Positions 17,334 through 25,081 of a stretch of 64,000 nt of DNA are shown here, piece after piece. The DNA comes from Thermoplasmata archaeon. Its GTDB lineage: Archaea; Thermoplasmatota; Thermoplasmata; Lutacidiplasmatales; UBA184. Each line of letters starts with the position of its first letter. Within the stretch, counting starts at the first letter, position 1. Position numbers and translations under genes: made by a program. The notes below the pieces were generated by a model that was given only the letters and a program-made list of their open reading frames with translations, was not told the origin of the DNA and made no database searches. The stretch is from positions 1 to 64,000 of the forward strand of contig DAHVCH010000004.1 in the NCBI GenBank assembly GCA_027314165.1. The letters run 5' to 3'.

Positions 17334-17692
17334 CCGACGTCCTGCTCGTCAGCGGTGGCGCGGAGGCCCGAGAGGTCTTCCGTGCCCTTCTGCGACTCCA
17401 CCACTTCCGTGTCAAGTCCGAGGCCGCAGGGACCAAGCAGGCCATGAATCTCCTCAGAACCGGGTTCAAGGGAGTGATGATCCTGGACACGGAGCTCACC
17501 GACGGTGGGTGGGAAGATGTCCTGACCAGGGCCCAGGAATCCCGGCCAAAGGTGCCCGTGGTCCTTGTGAGCCCGCTCTACGGGGCGGAGTTCGAGAACA
17601 AGGCGAAGCACCTGGGGGCCGCCGTCATCCTCCCGCGCCCGTTCGAGATCCCCGAGCTACTGGCCGCGATCGAGCAGGCGATAGGTGCATAG
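17330..17692 (+). CDS. Degenerate CheY-like receiver domain protein
   Basis: 120 residues, exactly one receiver domain. VLLVSGGAEAREVFRALL is the first strand and helix, VMILDTELTDGGWEDVL carries the likely phospho-acceptor Asp, VVLVSPLYGAEF the switch Ser region, and VILPRPFEIPELLAAIEQAI the C-terminal part. Two active-site features are altered: the acidic pair at the end of strand 1 is replaced by SGG, and the invariant Lys before the proline is Arg (PRPF). It may therefore act without phosphorylation. No histidine kinase is in the window. ATGA overlap with the Lrp gene implies a shared function. Confidence 0.75.
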   Translation: MTDVLLVSGGAEAREVFRALLRLHHFRVKSEAAGTKQAMNLLRTGFKGVMILDTELTDGGWEDVLTRAQESRPKVPVVLVSPLYGAEFENKAKHLGAAVILPRPFEIPELLAAIEQAIGA

Positions 17693-18035
17693 GTCGTCGA
17701 CCGCCCTTCTCGCCCGAAGCAGGAGAGCTCCGCGCGCCCTCGGAAGCAGGGGCTTTCAAAGGGAACGATAGAGAGGCCCACGACCAGGTGCCTCCAGGGG
17801 CTCTCGGGGCCCCTCGAGAGAACCTTGGCCCGTTCTAGCCCCTTCGCCCCGAGGGCGTCGCACCGCGGTCGGAGTCCCTAGGGCGCTTCCCCATGTCAGG
17901 AGTGGGCGCGCCTCAACGACCGCGTGTTACGATTCTGAACCCCCGGGGGGGTCCGCGGGACCTAGACGGAACCGAAGAACCATACCCTCTGCCGCCAACT
18001 GACGGACCGCTTGCAAGAGCAAGGTGGAAGTGAAC
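17693..18035. other. Intergenic region
   Basis: About 340 bases with no convincing ORF. Inverted-repeat patches (GGGGCTCTCGGGGCCCCTCGAGAG) after the receiver gene could form a terminator-like hairpin. AAGGTGG just before 18036 is the ribosome site of the next gene. Confidence 0.35.
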
Positions 18036-18557
18036 ATGATCGAGGCCCTCGCCTTTCAGGTAACGTCTGCTCCGATATCGAGACCGACCGTGGCCACCGA
18101 CCGCGCTCCGCGGGGTCCGCGGGGCCTCGACCACGACCCGGGGTACCTCCCCCTCCTGCTGGAAGGGCTCCAACTGAAGGGACGACGGGCCCTCTACGCC
18201 GGGACCCCTGAACGCCTCCTTGCCATCTCCAACGACCGCGGAGTTCAAGCGTTCCTGCCACCCCACTTCCGCTGGCTGCTCCCCCCTATCGCCCAGGTGG
18301 TCCGCGCCGCGCGGCGGGGCCTTCCCCAGCTGCTCCGCGAGGGACTCCACGACCTCTCGGTCCTGGGAATGATGTGCATCCCGCCGAGGGCGGCTGAGGC
18401 ACTCCTGAACCCCGCCACGCATGGACAGCTCTGCCTGATCGTCGACGGTCTCGACTACAACGACCCGGACGGGAGGCTCGCGGCGAAGGGACTGAACGAC
18501 CTGGCACTGAGGACGGGGGCTATGATCCTGGCGCTGCCGAGCTTGACCTCAGGGTGA
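18036..18557 (+). CDS. Hypothetical protein
   Basis: 173 residues from the ATG at 18036, preceded by AAGGTGG at 9 nt. The listed GTG at 18024 lies before the ribosome site. Helical middle region (AQVVRAARRGLPQLLREGLHD) and a C-terminal strand QLCLIVDGLDYNDPDGRLA followed by GAMILALPSL, which resembles the last strands of RecA-like or DUF835-like folds. There is no Walker A, so ATPase activity is unlikely. No family is assigned. Confidence 0.55.
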   Translation: MIEALAFQVTSAPISRPTVATDRAPRGPRGLDHDPGYLPLLLEGLQLKGRRALYAGTPERLLAISNDRGVQAFLPPHFRWLLPPIAQVVRAARRGLPQLLREGLHDLSVLGMMCIPPRAAEALLNPATHGQLCLIVDGLDYNDPDGRLAAKGLNDLALRTGAMILALPSLTSG

Positions 18558-18707
18558 CGGGCCCGCCCTTAGGATTCGTGCCCTCCACCCTCCCGACCGC
18601 CCCGCGACACGGCCCAGCAACATGGCGTGCCCCCCGGCAAGATCCCAACGTCGTCTGCGAGGGGCCCGTCGAGCCCGGATATTCTCTTCCCCCGCGAGGT
18701 TGGGACA

Positions 18708-19019
18708 TTACCTACCCCGAGGGGGTTGTCTGAAGGCGGCGGGCTCTTGACGGGTCAGCGCCACCTCCCACCACTCTACGTCCCGAGTCCACGGTCGTAA
18801 CGCTCGCACCACGTGGGTCCGATCCTCCGCTCGCACCAGCAGAGCACCGCGGCTCACTTTCCAGTGGGGGACCTCATCCAAGATACCCCGCCGTCGGTAC
18901 GACCTCTCCCCGACCTTCCGGTCCGCCCCCAGAGCTCGTTCGGTGATGCGGGCCCGCCCGTTCATGGTGACCTTCCCGAGCTGATAGGCGATGATCGCCC
19001 CGGGCGTCATTTCCCTCAT
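18708..19019 (-). CDS. Hypothetical protein
   Basis: 103 residues from the ATG at 19019 (ATG at 19010 is also possible). The listed ORF begins 111 bases earlier with a stretch that overlaps plus-strand features. The sequence (TPGAIIAYQLGKVTMNGRAR, ILDEVPHWKVSRGALLVRAE, HVVRALRPWTRDVEWWEVAL) is compact and protein-like with a mixed alpha/beta pattern. No family is recognised. Confidence 0.5.
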   Translation of the reverse strand: MREMTPGAIIAYQLGKVTMNGRARITERALGADRKVGERSYRRRGILDEVPHWKVSRGALLVRAEDRTHVVRALRPWTRDVEWWEVALTRQEPAAFRQPPRGR

Positions 19020-19126
19020 CCTACGCCTGGGCAATCCCCCCCCATGCACGTCAAGAGTACTAACGACGAGAAGGAGAAGGGCGTCCATAGAGACGTCATC
19101 CATAGATCGTCGGCCCCCTGTCGGGT

Positions 19127-19640
19127 TCATGGTGGAGGTCAGCGGAGGCGCCGCCGAACGCGTCCGCGAGGTCGTCGACCAACTCCGGGAGCGGAAGTTC
19201 CCCTACGTGCGTCGGTCCCGCCGGCGTATCCCCTGGTGACTCTACGACCTGGCCCAGCGGCCGGGGTTCCTCGAGATACTCGATCTCGTCCAGGGTTCGT
19301 GGACCGGTGGGCCTGGGAGCGGCCCGAGGGGGCCGCCACCCCTCCCCACCCGAAGGGGGACCGGCCCCCGGTCGCTCTTCTCGACCGACTGAAAGCCCCC
19401 CTCGCCCAGAGCTACCTGGGTCTTCCCAACCGCCCGACCGAAGGGGAGGTGACCGTCCTGCGAGTGATCCTGGAGATCTCCCGCCACTTCGGCTACAAGA
19501 GGCCCTGTCCTCGGCCTACAGGGCTTCGAGGAACTGCTCATCACGGAAGCGCGGGACTTGGAGGGGGCTCCTCCCCTCGATGGAGTACTCGAACGCCACA
19601 CGGACCGCGGCAAGGCGGTCGACCTCGAGGTCGGGAGGCA
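19127..19640 (+). pseudogene. Decayed gene remnant, possibly an IS4-like transposase
   Basis: Several frames must be joined to read a continuous protein. VREVVDQLRERKFPYVRRSR is followed by a stop, then YDLAQRPGFLEILDLV, a shift, then RPPVALLDRLKAPLAQSYLG and LPNRPTEGEVTVLRVI, RHFGYK, and after further shifts FEELLITEARDLEG and DRGKAVDLEVG. The RPPVxLxDRLKAxLxQxYxGLxNRxxEG pattern recalls the N-terminal half of some archaeal IS4-type transposases. With at least two frameshifts and one stop it cannot be functional. The family call is tentative; the decay is visible directly. Confidence 0.4.
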
Positions 19641-19722
19641 CGTAACAAATGCCCTTCGGCTCCGGGTCAGCCCCGGCCACCAACCATTAAGGGTGGGAAG
19701 CGCCCCTCTACGGAACGGGTCC

Positions 19723-20421
19723 TTGCAGCAAGTCCTCTCCGTCGCCCCGGTCAAGTCGGTCTCCGCGGACGAGGCTCAGACCTGGCTCCTTGTCGGGCTC
19801 ATCTTCCACGTCATATTCAGCATCGGGATCGCCGTGGTCATCTTCCTGTTCTTCGGCGTACTCGGGATCTTCGGGAACATCTTCTGGCTGATCGGAGCGA
19901 CGCTCATCGGCCTCATCGTCCTGGCCATCTACATCGGCGTGGACTGGTGCTACCTGCGGACCCGCCGAGGGGAGTACGAGGGGGCCCGTGGGCCGACGCT
20001 GATCCTGGGAATCCTCGGTATCGTGTTCGGGGGCATCATCACCGGGGTGTTCTACCTCATGGCCTACTCGAAGCTCGGGGACGCGATCCGCGAGCGCACC
20101 GCACCGCTGGTGGCCGTCCCGGTCACGGCGGTCAACCCCTACTTCGTCGCCTACGCTCCCGTGCCGGGCTACGGGGCCCCGGGCGCGGTCCCGATGTACG
20201 TCGCGTCTCCCTATCCTACCGCCGCGCCCTACCCGGCCGCCGCGCCTTACCCGACCGCGGCACCCTATCCGACTGCCGCGCCCCCGCTGGCCATCACCCC
20301 CCCACCGGCCCCGCCGCAGGCCCCCGCAACGCCGACCGTGTGCGCCCGCTGCCGCCAGGCGACCACCTACGTACCTGAGTACCAGCGGTACTACTGTCAC
20401 TCCTGTCACCTCTACGCGTGA
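19723..20421 (+). CDS. Membrane protein with Pro/Tyr repeat linker and C-terminal zinc ribbon
   Basis: About 232 residues. Three membrane helices lie near the N terminus: TWLLVGLIFHVIFSIGIAVVIFLFFGVLG, NIFWLIGATLIGLIVLAIYIG and LILGILGIVFGGIITGVFYLM. Then comes a linker with four copies of a PYPxAA unit and a final zinc ribbon, CARCR and CHSCH. The start is uncertain. TTG at 19723 is preferred because a CATTAAGG patch lies about 34 nt before it; GTG at 19693 is in frame too, and the listed 19558 start overlaps the remnant. The tail is probably cytosolic. Function unknown. Confidence 0.72.
   Translation: MQQVLSVAPVKSVSADEAQTWLLVGLIFHVIFSIGIAVVIFLFFGVLGIFGNIFWLIGATLIGLIVLAIYIGVDWCYLRTRRGEYEGARGPTLILGILGIVFGGIITGVFYLMAYSKLGDAIRERTAPLVAVPVTAVNPYFVAYAPVPGYGAPGAVPMYVASPYPTAAPYPAAAPYPTAAPYPTAAPPLAITPPPAPPQAPATPTVCARCRQATTYVPEYQRYYCHSCHLYA
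20207..20284 (+). repeat. Four tandem 18-bp units encoding PYPTAA/PYPAAA
   Basis: The coding sequence repeats CCCTATCCTACCGCCGCG-type units with silent changes, giving PYPTAAPYPAAAPYPTAAPY. It is a low-complexity linker between the membrane part and the zinc ribbon. Confidence 0.7.
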
Positions 20422-20517
20422 GGGCCCTGGAGACCCGGGATCGCGCCTGCGCGCTGGACACGACCTGGGTCCTGGCTTTCGTAAACGTCATACTCCTTGC
20501 TTCCCCCGAGGGGGCCC

Positions 20518-21099
20518 GTGGCCGCGAGCCCTCCGCCCACCTCGCCCTCCGCAGGCGGCCCCACTCCCGGCAAGCCCGGCACCGCTGAGCTGCCCCGCGC
20601 CCTCCAGGCGCCCTACCGGCTCTTCCAGTGGTTCCTGGCCACGCCTCGGCGGAGGAACTTCTACATCAAGACGATGCGCGCGGTGCTCATCATCGGCATG
20701 TTGGGCCTCGTCACGATGGTCGTCGTGCCGGAGCTGACGAACACCGCGATGCCCGCGCCGGACTCGCTGACCTTCAGCCAGGCCTTCACGATCGCCCCGT
20801 ACAACTCGACCGCCGTCGCGGGCCTCGTCGACGGGGATGACGTCGTCGCGGGGAACTTCTCGGTCACCACCCCGCACGGGGGGCCGGTGGTGTTCTACAT
20901 CATCCTCCCGGGGAACGGCACCTGGAACCAGCGCTACCCCCAGGCGGTCTATGCCCTGCCCTCCCCCGCCTCCGCCTCGCCGGTCACCTTCACCGCCGCC
21001 TACACCGACTGGTACACCTTCGTCTGGACGAACCCCACGAACTCCACGGTCTCGATCTACGTCAGCTTCAGCTACCTCTCCTCGGCCCCTCCCGCGTAA
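20518..21099 (+). CDS. Single-pass membrane protein with extracytoplasmic beta domain
   Basis: 193 residues from the GTG at 20518, which follows GAGGGGG; the track's TTG at 20497 lacks such a site. A Pro-rich cytosolic N terminus is followed by RRRNFYIKTMR and a membrane helix AVLIIGMLGLVTMVVVPEL near residue 55. The external part (PYNSTAVAGLVDGDDVVAGNFSV, TAAYTDWYTFVWTNPTNSTVSIYVSFSY) has the pattern of a GOLD/emp24-like beta sandwich and NxS/NxT sequons. No catalytic residues. Second of three consecutive membrane-protein genes. Confidence 0.68.
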   Translation: MAASPPPTSPSAGGPTPGKPGTAELPRALQAPYRLFQWFLATPRRRNFYIKTMRAVLIIGMLGLVTMVVVPELTNTAMPAPDSLTFSQAFTIAPYNSTAVAGLVDGDDVVAGNFSVTTPHGGPVVFYIILPGNGTWNQRYPQAVYALPSPASASPVTFTAAYTDWYTFVWTNPTNSTVSIYVSFSYLSSAPPA

Positions 21100-21115
21100 C
21101 ACGGACAGCCTGAGC

Positions 21116-21841
21116 ATGGGCCACGGGGCGGGCTCGACGGGAGCTGACCGGCGGCCCTTCCGCGCATTCCACCGAGAGCGGAAGCATGCCCCTTGGTCCG
21201 CGCTCGCCTTCCTCCTGGGGACGTTCGTCGTCGCTGGAGGGAGCCTCCCCTCCGTGCCCGGCGCGGCGAGCGGCGTCGCGGAGCTCCTGCCCATGCCGCC
21301 GGGGGGCCCGGGCCCGGACGCGATCGCCTCTCATCTCCCCGGGCTGCACGTGAACGCGTCCTACCGCGTGGACGGCCCCATCTACTTCGGGGGATGCAAC
21401 GGGTCGGCGCCTTCCGAGCCGGTCGTTCTGAACGCGACCGCCACGGGAGGAGCGCCTCCCTACAACTTCAGCTGGTACTTCGTCCACGGCTCTCCGCCCG
21501 TCACGGGAAACCCGGTCTACCACGCGTTCCACAACGGGGGTTCGGACTGGGTCGACCAGGAGAACGTGACCCTGAACGTGACGGACAGCGCGGGCACCTG
21601 GCTCCTGGACCAGGTCCACATCGCCGGAGCGTACGGGCCCGCGCCGGAGTGCGTCGCGCCCTCCCAGGGGTTCCCCGTCCTCGTGGTGGGAGCGGTCCTC
21701 GCGGTCGCTGCGCTGGTCATCGGGATCCTGGAGGCGCGCGACAGGTCGGGCCGAAAGCGGACCGGCCCGCCTCGTGAGGGGAAGGAGGATGGGCCGAGGA
21801 GCGGGCCGGGGGAGCGGCCCGAACGGACCCCTTCGCCCTGA
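21116..21841 (+). CDS. Membrane-anchored surface protein with PKD-like domain
   Basis: 241 residues from the ATG at 21116, 16 nt after the previous stop. N-terminal membrane segment SALAFLLGTFVVAGGSL, then an external domain (VVLNATATGGAPPYNFSWYF, ENVTLNVTDSAGTWLLD) resembling a PKD/Ig-like fold, and a second membrane helix FPVLVVGAVLAVAALVIGILE. The tail is short, charged and cytosolic. Two Cys in the outer part may pair. Probably part of the cell surface; specific function unknown. Confidence 0.68.
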   Translation: MGHGAGSTGADRRPFRAFHRERKHAPWSALAFLLGTFVVAGGSLPSVPGAASGVAELLPMPPGGPGPDAIASHLPGLHVNASYRVDGPIYFGGCNGSAPSEPVVLNATATGGAPPYNFSWYFVHGSPPVTGNPVYHAFHNGGSDWVDQENVTLNVTDSAGTWLLDQVHIAGAYGPAPECVAPSQGFPVLVVGAVLAVAALVIGILEARDRSGRKRTGPPREGKEDGPRSGPGERPERTPSP

Positions 21842-21847
21842 TCGTCC

Positions 21848-23092
21848 CTAGTCGTCCTTGGACGCGCGGCGCCGCCCGTTCCCCTCGAAGCGGAGGGCCC
21901 ACTCCGCCTGTCGGCTCCCGCGCGACTTGAGCGACCGTCGGACGTCCACCGGCACCTTGCTGTCCTGCAAGAGCCGGGCCACCTGGTCGCTGTCGAGCCT
22001 CGAGACCCGGGGAAGCAGTCCCGCGTCCTGCAGGACCGGGAGGACCTGCTCGGGCGGGAAGACCCAGTGGGTCTCCTTCCTGCGATAGACGACGGCTCCC
22101 CTTCCCGGCAGACGATGGACCCCGAGACGGTCGGAGAGCGCGTGGAGCTCGCTGGCGACGGCCTCCATCTCCTGCCGTAGCCCCTCCCCCTGGCGCTTCA
22201 GGTCGGCATAGCGCTCCACGAGGTCCTCCACGTTCCGCCGCTCTGCCGTGGGGACCTCCTTCCACTCCGGGCAGATCGCCCGGAAGTCGCATCGGGTGCA
22301 GTAGGGCCCGGGACGCGGGTCGTGGACGTCGGACCGGATCCCGTCCACGACGTCGCCCAGGCGGGTGGAGAGGTCGCCCACCTCCTCCACGGTGCGAGGC
22401 TCCGTCCGCAACGGGGTGAGCGTCCGGAAGTGGTAGAGCGTCAGGGCCTCCACGGTCTTCGGGTAGTTCTTCTCGACCAGGAGCTGGTAGAGGGTCAGCT
22501 GGTCCGAGGTCCGGGCGTCCTGCCAGGAGAGCTCCTTGGAGGTCTTGTAGTCCAGGACCTCGAGCCCGCCCTTGGGGGTCTCGTCGATGCGGTCGACGAT
22601 GCCGTGGATCCGGATCCCGTCGATCTCCGCGTCCAGATGCTGCTCCACCGCGACCGCGTTGGGCGGGGCCGCCTGGAAGAGCGCGTGGTAGCGCCGCAGG
22701 AGCTCGGCGCCGAGGTCGAAGTTGCGCTTCTCGTCCTCGGGAGAGAGGTACCCTTCCGACACCCAGACCCGCCGGTAGACCTCGAGCAGCTGCTCGAGGT
22801 TCATGATGGCGGCCCCGGGACCCGCGGAGGCGGGCTCGGGCTCGGCAGGGGCTTCGTCGAAGTCGCGGAGCGTCCTCTGGACCTTCCCCCCCGGCACGAC
22901 CGCGAGGGCCGCCGGGGAGCGCTCGGCGACGGGCTTCACGAGCTCCTCGAGCGCCGAGTGGATCGAGCGGCCGAAGGAGAAGTACCCCCGCGGGGTCTCC
23001 GGCAGCCGGTCGATGTACATGAATTTCCAGCGAAGCGGGCACTCCGAGTAGGCCCGGAAACCCGAGTAGGAGAGCGGAGGCACCGTGCCCAT
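21848..23092 (-). CDS. RecB-family PD-(D/E)XK nuclease with Fe-S cluster (PDDEXK_1/Cas4-like)
   Basis: 414 residues. YSGFRAYSECPLRWKFMY at the N terminus has the first Cys of the Fe-S site. GRSIHSALEEL provides the conserved His, HGIVDRIDE and LEVLDYKTSKE the metal-binding Asp and the D-x-K of the nuclease core, DQLTLYQLLV the conserved Gln helix, and YCTRCDFRAICPEW the remaining Cys. This is the arrangement of AddB/RecB-nuclease-like and Cas4-like exonucleases. A coiled-coil segment (DLKRQGEGLRQEMEAVASEL) and a 120-residue C-terminal extension follow. No CRISPR array or cas gene is nearby, so a DNA repair role is more likely. Confidence 0.85.
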   Translation of the reverse strand: MGTVPPLSYSGFRAYSECPLRWKFMYIDRLPETPRGYFSFGRSIHSALEELVKPVAERSPAALAVVPGGKVQRTLRDFDEAPAEPEPASAGPGAAIMNLEQLLEVYRRVWVSEGYLSPEDEKRNFDLGAELLRRYHALFQAAPPNAVAVEQHLDAEIDGIRIHGIVDRIDETPKGGLEVLDYKTSKELSWQDARTSDQLTLYQLLVEKNYPKTVEALTLYHFRTLTPLRTEPRTVEEVGDLSTRLGDVVDGIRSDVHDPRPGPYCTRCDFRAICPEWKEVPTAERRNVEDLVERYADLKRQGEGLRQEMEAVASELHALSDRLGVHRLPGRGAVVYRRKETHWVFPPEQVLPVLQDAGLLPRVSRLDSDQVARLLQDSKVPVDVRRSLKSRGSRQAEWALRFEGNGRRRASKDD

Positions 23093-23159
23093 GCGGGCCG
23101 CCAGGCGACGGCGGGTTATCCCCTTTGGGTGCCGAGCGTGGTCCCGGGCGCTCCCGGGC

Positions 23160-24188
23160 CTAGCGCGCGGTGCTCAGAAGGTTCGTGCCGCCCGGGCCGG
23201 AGGCGAGGGGGGGCGCTGCGCGGGCGAGCGGGAAGCTCCCGGTCGGCTTCGGGATGCCCAGGAGCTCCAGGAACTCCTTGTAGTGGTTCCGGATGGTGAC
23301 CGGGGTCACGTTCGCCACGGCCGCGATGCGGTCCTGGCTGCGGGGCTCGCCCATCGTCGTGCACGCGATGTAGATGATCGTGGCCAGGACGCCGTTGGGA
23401 AGCACGCCGCTCGTCGAGTAGACCTTCTCGACCTGGGCCAGGAGATCCAGCACCCGCTGACGGACGTCGCGGGAGAGGTTCAGCTCCTGGGTGAAGCGGA
23501 CCAGGTAGTCCTTGGGCTCGATCGGACGGAGCGCCAAGTGGAGCTCCCGGGCCAGGAGGGTGTAGGCGCGCCCGACCTCGATCTTGCTCGCCTTCGAGTG
23601 GACGATGATCTCCTTCATCGTCCGGGGGACGCGGCACTGGCGGCAGGCCGCGTAGACCGCGGCCGCGACCATCGAGACGATCTTCTTGCCGCGCGTCGCC
23701 TTGTGCTCGAGCGCCTTGCGGTAGATGTAGGTGGCCGACTCCTTGACCTCCCGGGAGAGGCCCAGGACGCTCGCCAGGCGGTTCAGCTCCGCCAAGGCGA
23801 CCACCAGGTTCCTTTGGTGGGTCCGGACGGTCCGGAGGCGGTGGTTGAGCTTCCGGAGGTGGTAGAATTTGAGGGAGGCGTGGCGCGGCAGGGCATTCCC
23901 CTGGAAGTCCCGCCCCGGGGAGCCGATCTCGCTGTAGAGCCCCTTGTCCGGCAACAGGTTGGAGATCGCAGGACCGTACCCGCGGGCCGTGCGACCGTTG
24001 TCGTCGTCGCGGATCCGGGGAGCACGGTCAGAAATGAGCGTGCTGCCGTCCAGGACCAGCCCGCAGTCCCCGCAAACGAGCTCCCCGTGCAGCTCGTCCC
24101 GGGTCAAGTGGGATGATCGACAAGTGGGACAGAGATCCTCTCCGCTGTCGGAGCGGAGCGGCATCGGTGACGGTGCCCTGGCACTCAT
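23160..24188 (-). CDS. tfb: Transcription initiation factor TFB (TFIIB homologue)
   Basis: 342 residues. The N-terminal zinc ribbon (CPTC and CGDCGLVLDG, residues 20-45) recruits RNA polymerase; the B-finger/linker follows (SDRAPRI...TARGYGPAISNLL). Two cyclin-like repeats cover about 120-205 and 220-305 (MVAAAVYAACRQCRVPRTMKEI; VLATIIYIACTTMGEPRSQDRIAAVANVTPVTIRNHYKEF), the latter containing the BRE-binding helix-turn-helix. A 30-residue Pro/Ala/Gly-rich tail is unusual. The gene stands alone, downstream of rpsB on the same strand. Confidence 0.95.
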   Translation of the reverse strand: MSARAPSPMPLRSDSGEDLCPTCRSSHLTRDELHGELVCGDCGLVLDGSTLISDRAPRIRDDDNGRTARGYGPAISNLLPDKGLYSEIGSPGRDFQGNALPRHASLKFYHLRKLNHRLRTVRTHQRNLVVALAELNRLASVLGLSREVKESATYIYRKALEHKATRGKKIVSMVAAAVYAACRQCRVPRTMKEIIVHSKASKIEVGRAYTLLARELHLALRPIEPKDYLVRFTQELNLSRDVRQRVLDLLAQVEKVYSTSGVLPNGVLATIIYIACTTMGEPRSQDRIAAVANVTPVTIRNHYKEFLELLGIPKPTGSFPLARAAPPLASGPGGTNLLSTAR

Positions 24189-24415
24189 GCTGTTCGCAGG
24201 GAATTCGCAGACGAACTAACCTGGACGTAGCGGCTCGGCAACTTTCCCCTCCCCCTCTGGAGCGTGAGCGTGACCATTCCGGCTGGCCCTAAAAGAACTT
24301 GTCGTCGCCCTCAGAACCGCGTACGAACGTTTCACGCGTTATGGACATGGATGCGGATGTATACTCCGGCCCCATACCGGTGCGAAAACGCCGCCGCTCG
24401 AGCCGCGGGACGGGC

Positions 24416-25081
24416 TCAGAGCGCAGCCTGGAAGTCGTCCACGGTGAGCGTGAACGGGCTCTCCGGGGTGAGCTTCCCCTGTTCGCGGAGGAGCTCGCGG
24501 CTGAGCAACCAGTAGAGCGTGGCGAGGGACGCCCTTCCCTTGTTGTTGGCCGGGATGACCAGGTCGACGTAGCGCGTGTCGTTGTTCACGTCGCAGAACC
24601 CGACCACGGGGATCCCCACGGAGAGGGCCTCGGAGAGGGCCTGCATGTCCGTCGCGGGGTCGGAGACCACCAGGACCTTCGGCTCGACGAAGCCCGGGAG
24701 GTTCGGGTTGGTGAGGGAACCGGGAACGAAGCGCTCGGCGAGGGTGATCGCGCCCACCTGCTTCGCGAAGACGCGGACGGGCTTCTGACCGTACTGGCGC
24801 TGGGAGACCGCGAGGATCTTGTCCGCGGGGAAGCGGGAGAGGAACTTCGCGGCAAGGCGGATCCGGTGGTCCGTCTCCTTGATGTCTAGGACGTAGAGGC
24901 CGTCGTAACGGATCTTGAAGATGAACTTCCGCATCGAGGCGGACTTCTGCTGCGTACCGATGTGGACCCCGGACGTGAGGTAGGTGTCCTCCGGGATGAG
25001 CAGGTCGCCCTCGCCGCGCCGGTCGGACGGCAGGGCCATGGGGGTCGGGGCGTTAGCTCCCTGGGCTTCTTCGAGGCTCAT
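24416..25081 (-). CDS. rpsB: 30S ribosomal protein S2 (uS2)
   Basis: 221 residues. Archaeal/eukaryotic-type uS2: TSGVHIGTQQKSASMRKFIF, LYVLDIKETDHRIRLAAKFL, PNLPGFVEPKVLVVSDPATD, VGIPVVGFCDVNNDTRYVDLVIPANNKGR. The N terminus has a short extension before LIPEDTYLTSG. The start ATG overlaps the enolase stop (ATGA). The order enolase-S2 is conserved in archaea and supports both calls. Confidence 0.96.
   Translation of the reverse strand: MSLEEAQGANAPTPMALPSDRRGEGDLLIPEDTYLTSGVHIGTQQKSASMRKFIFKIRYDGLYVLDIKETDHRIRLAAKFLSRFPADKILAVSQRQYGQKPVRVFAKQVGAITLAERFVPGSLTNPNLPGFVEPKVLVVSDPATDMQALSEALSVGIPVVGFCDVNNDTRYVDLVIPANNKGRASLATLYWLLSRELLREQGKLTPESPFTLTVDDFQAAL

Noticed and set aside
18813-20378. 521-residue plus-strand ORF
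   Set aside because: A shadow of the 19723 membrane protein and antisense of the 18708 gene, though its middle passes through the transposase-like remnant.
21848-23092. Calling the RecB-like nuclease cas4
   Set aside because: There are no cas1, cas2 or repeat arrays around it, and it is twice the Cas4 length.
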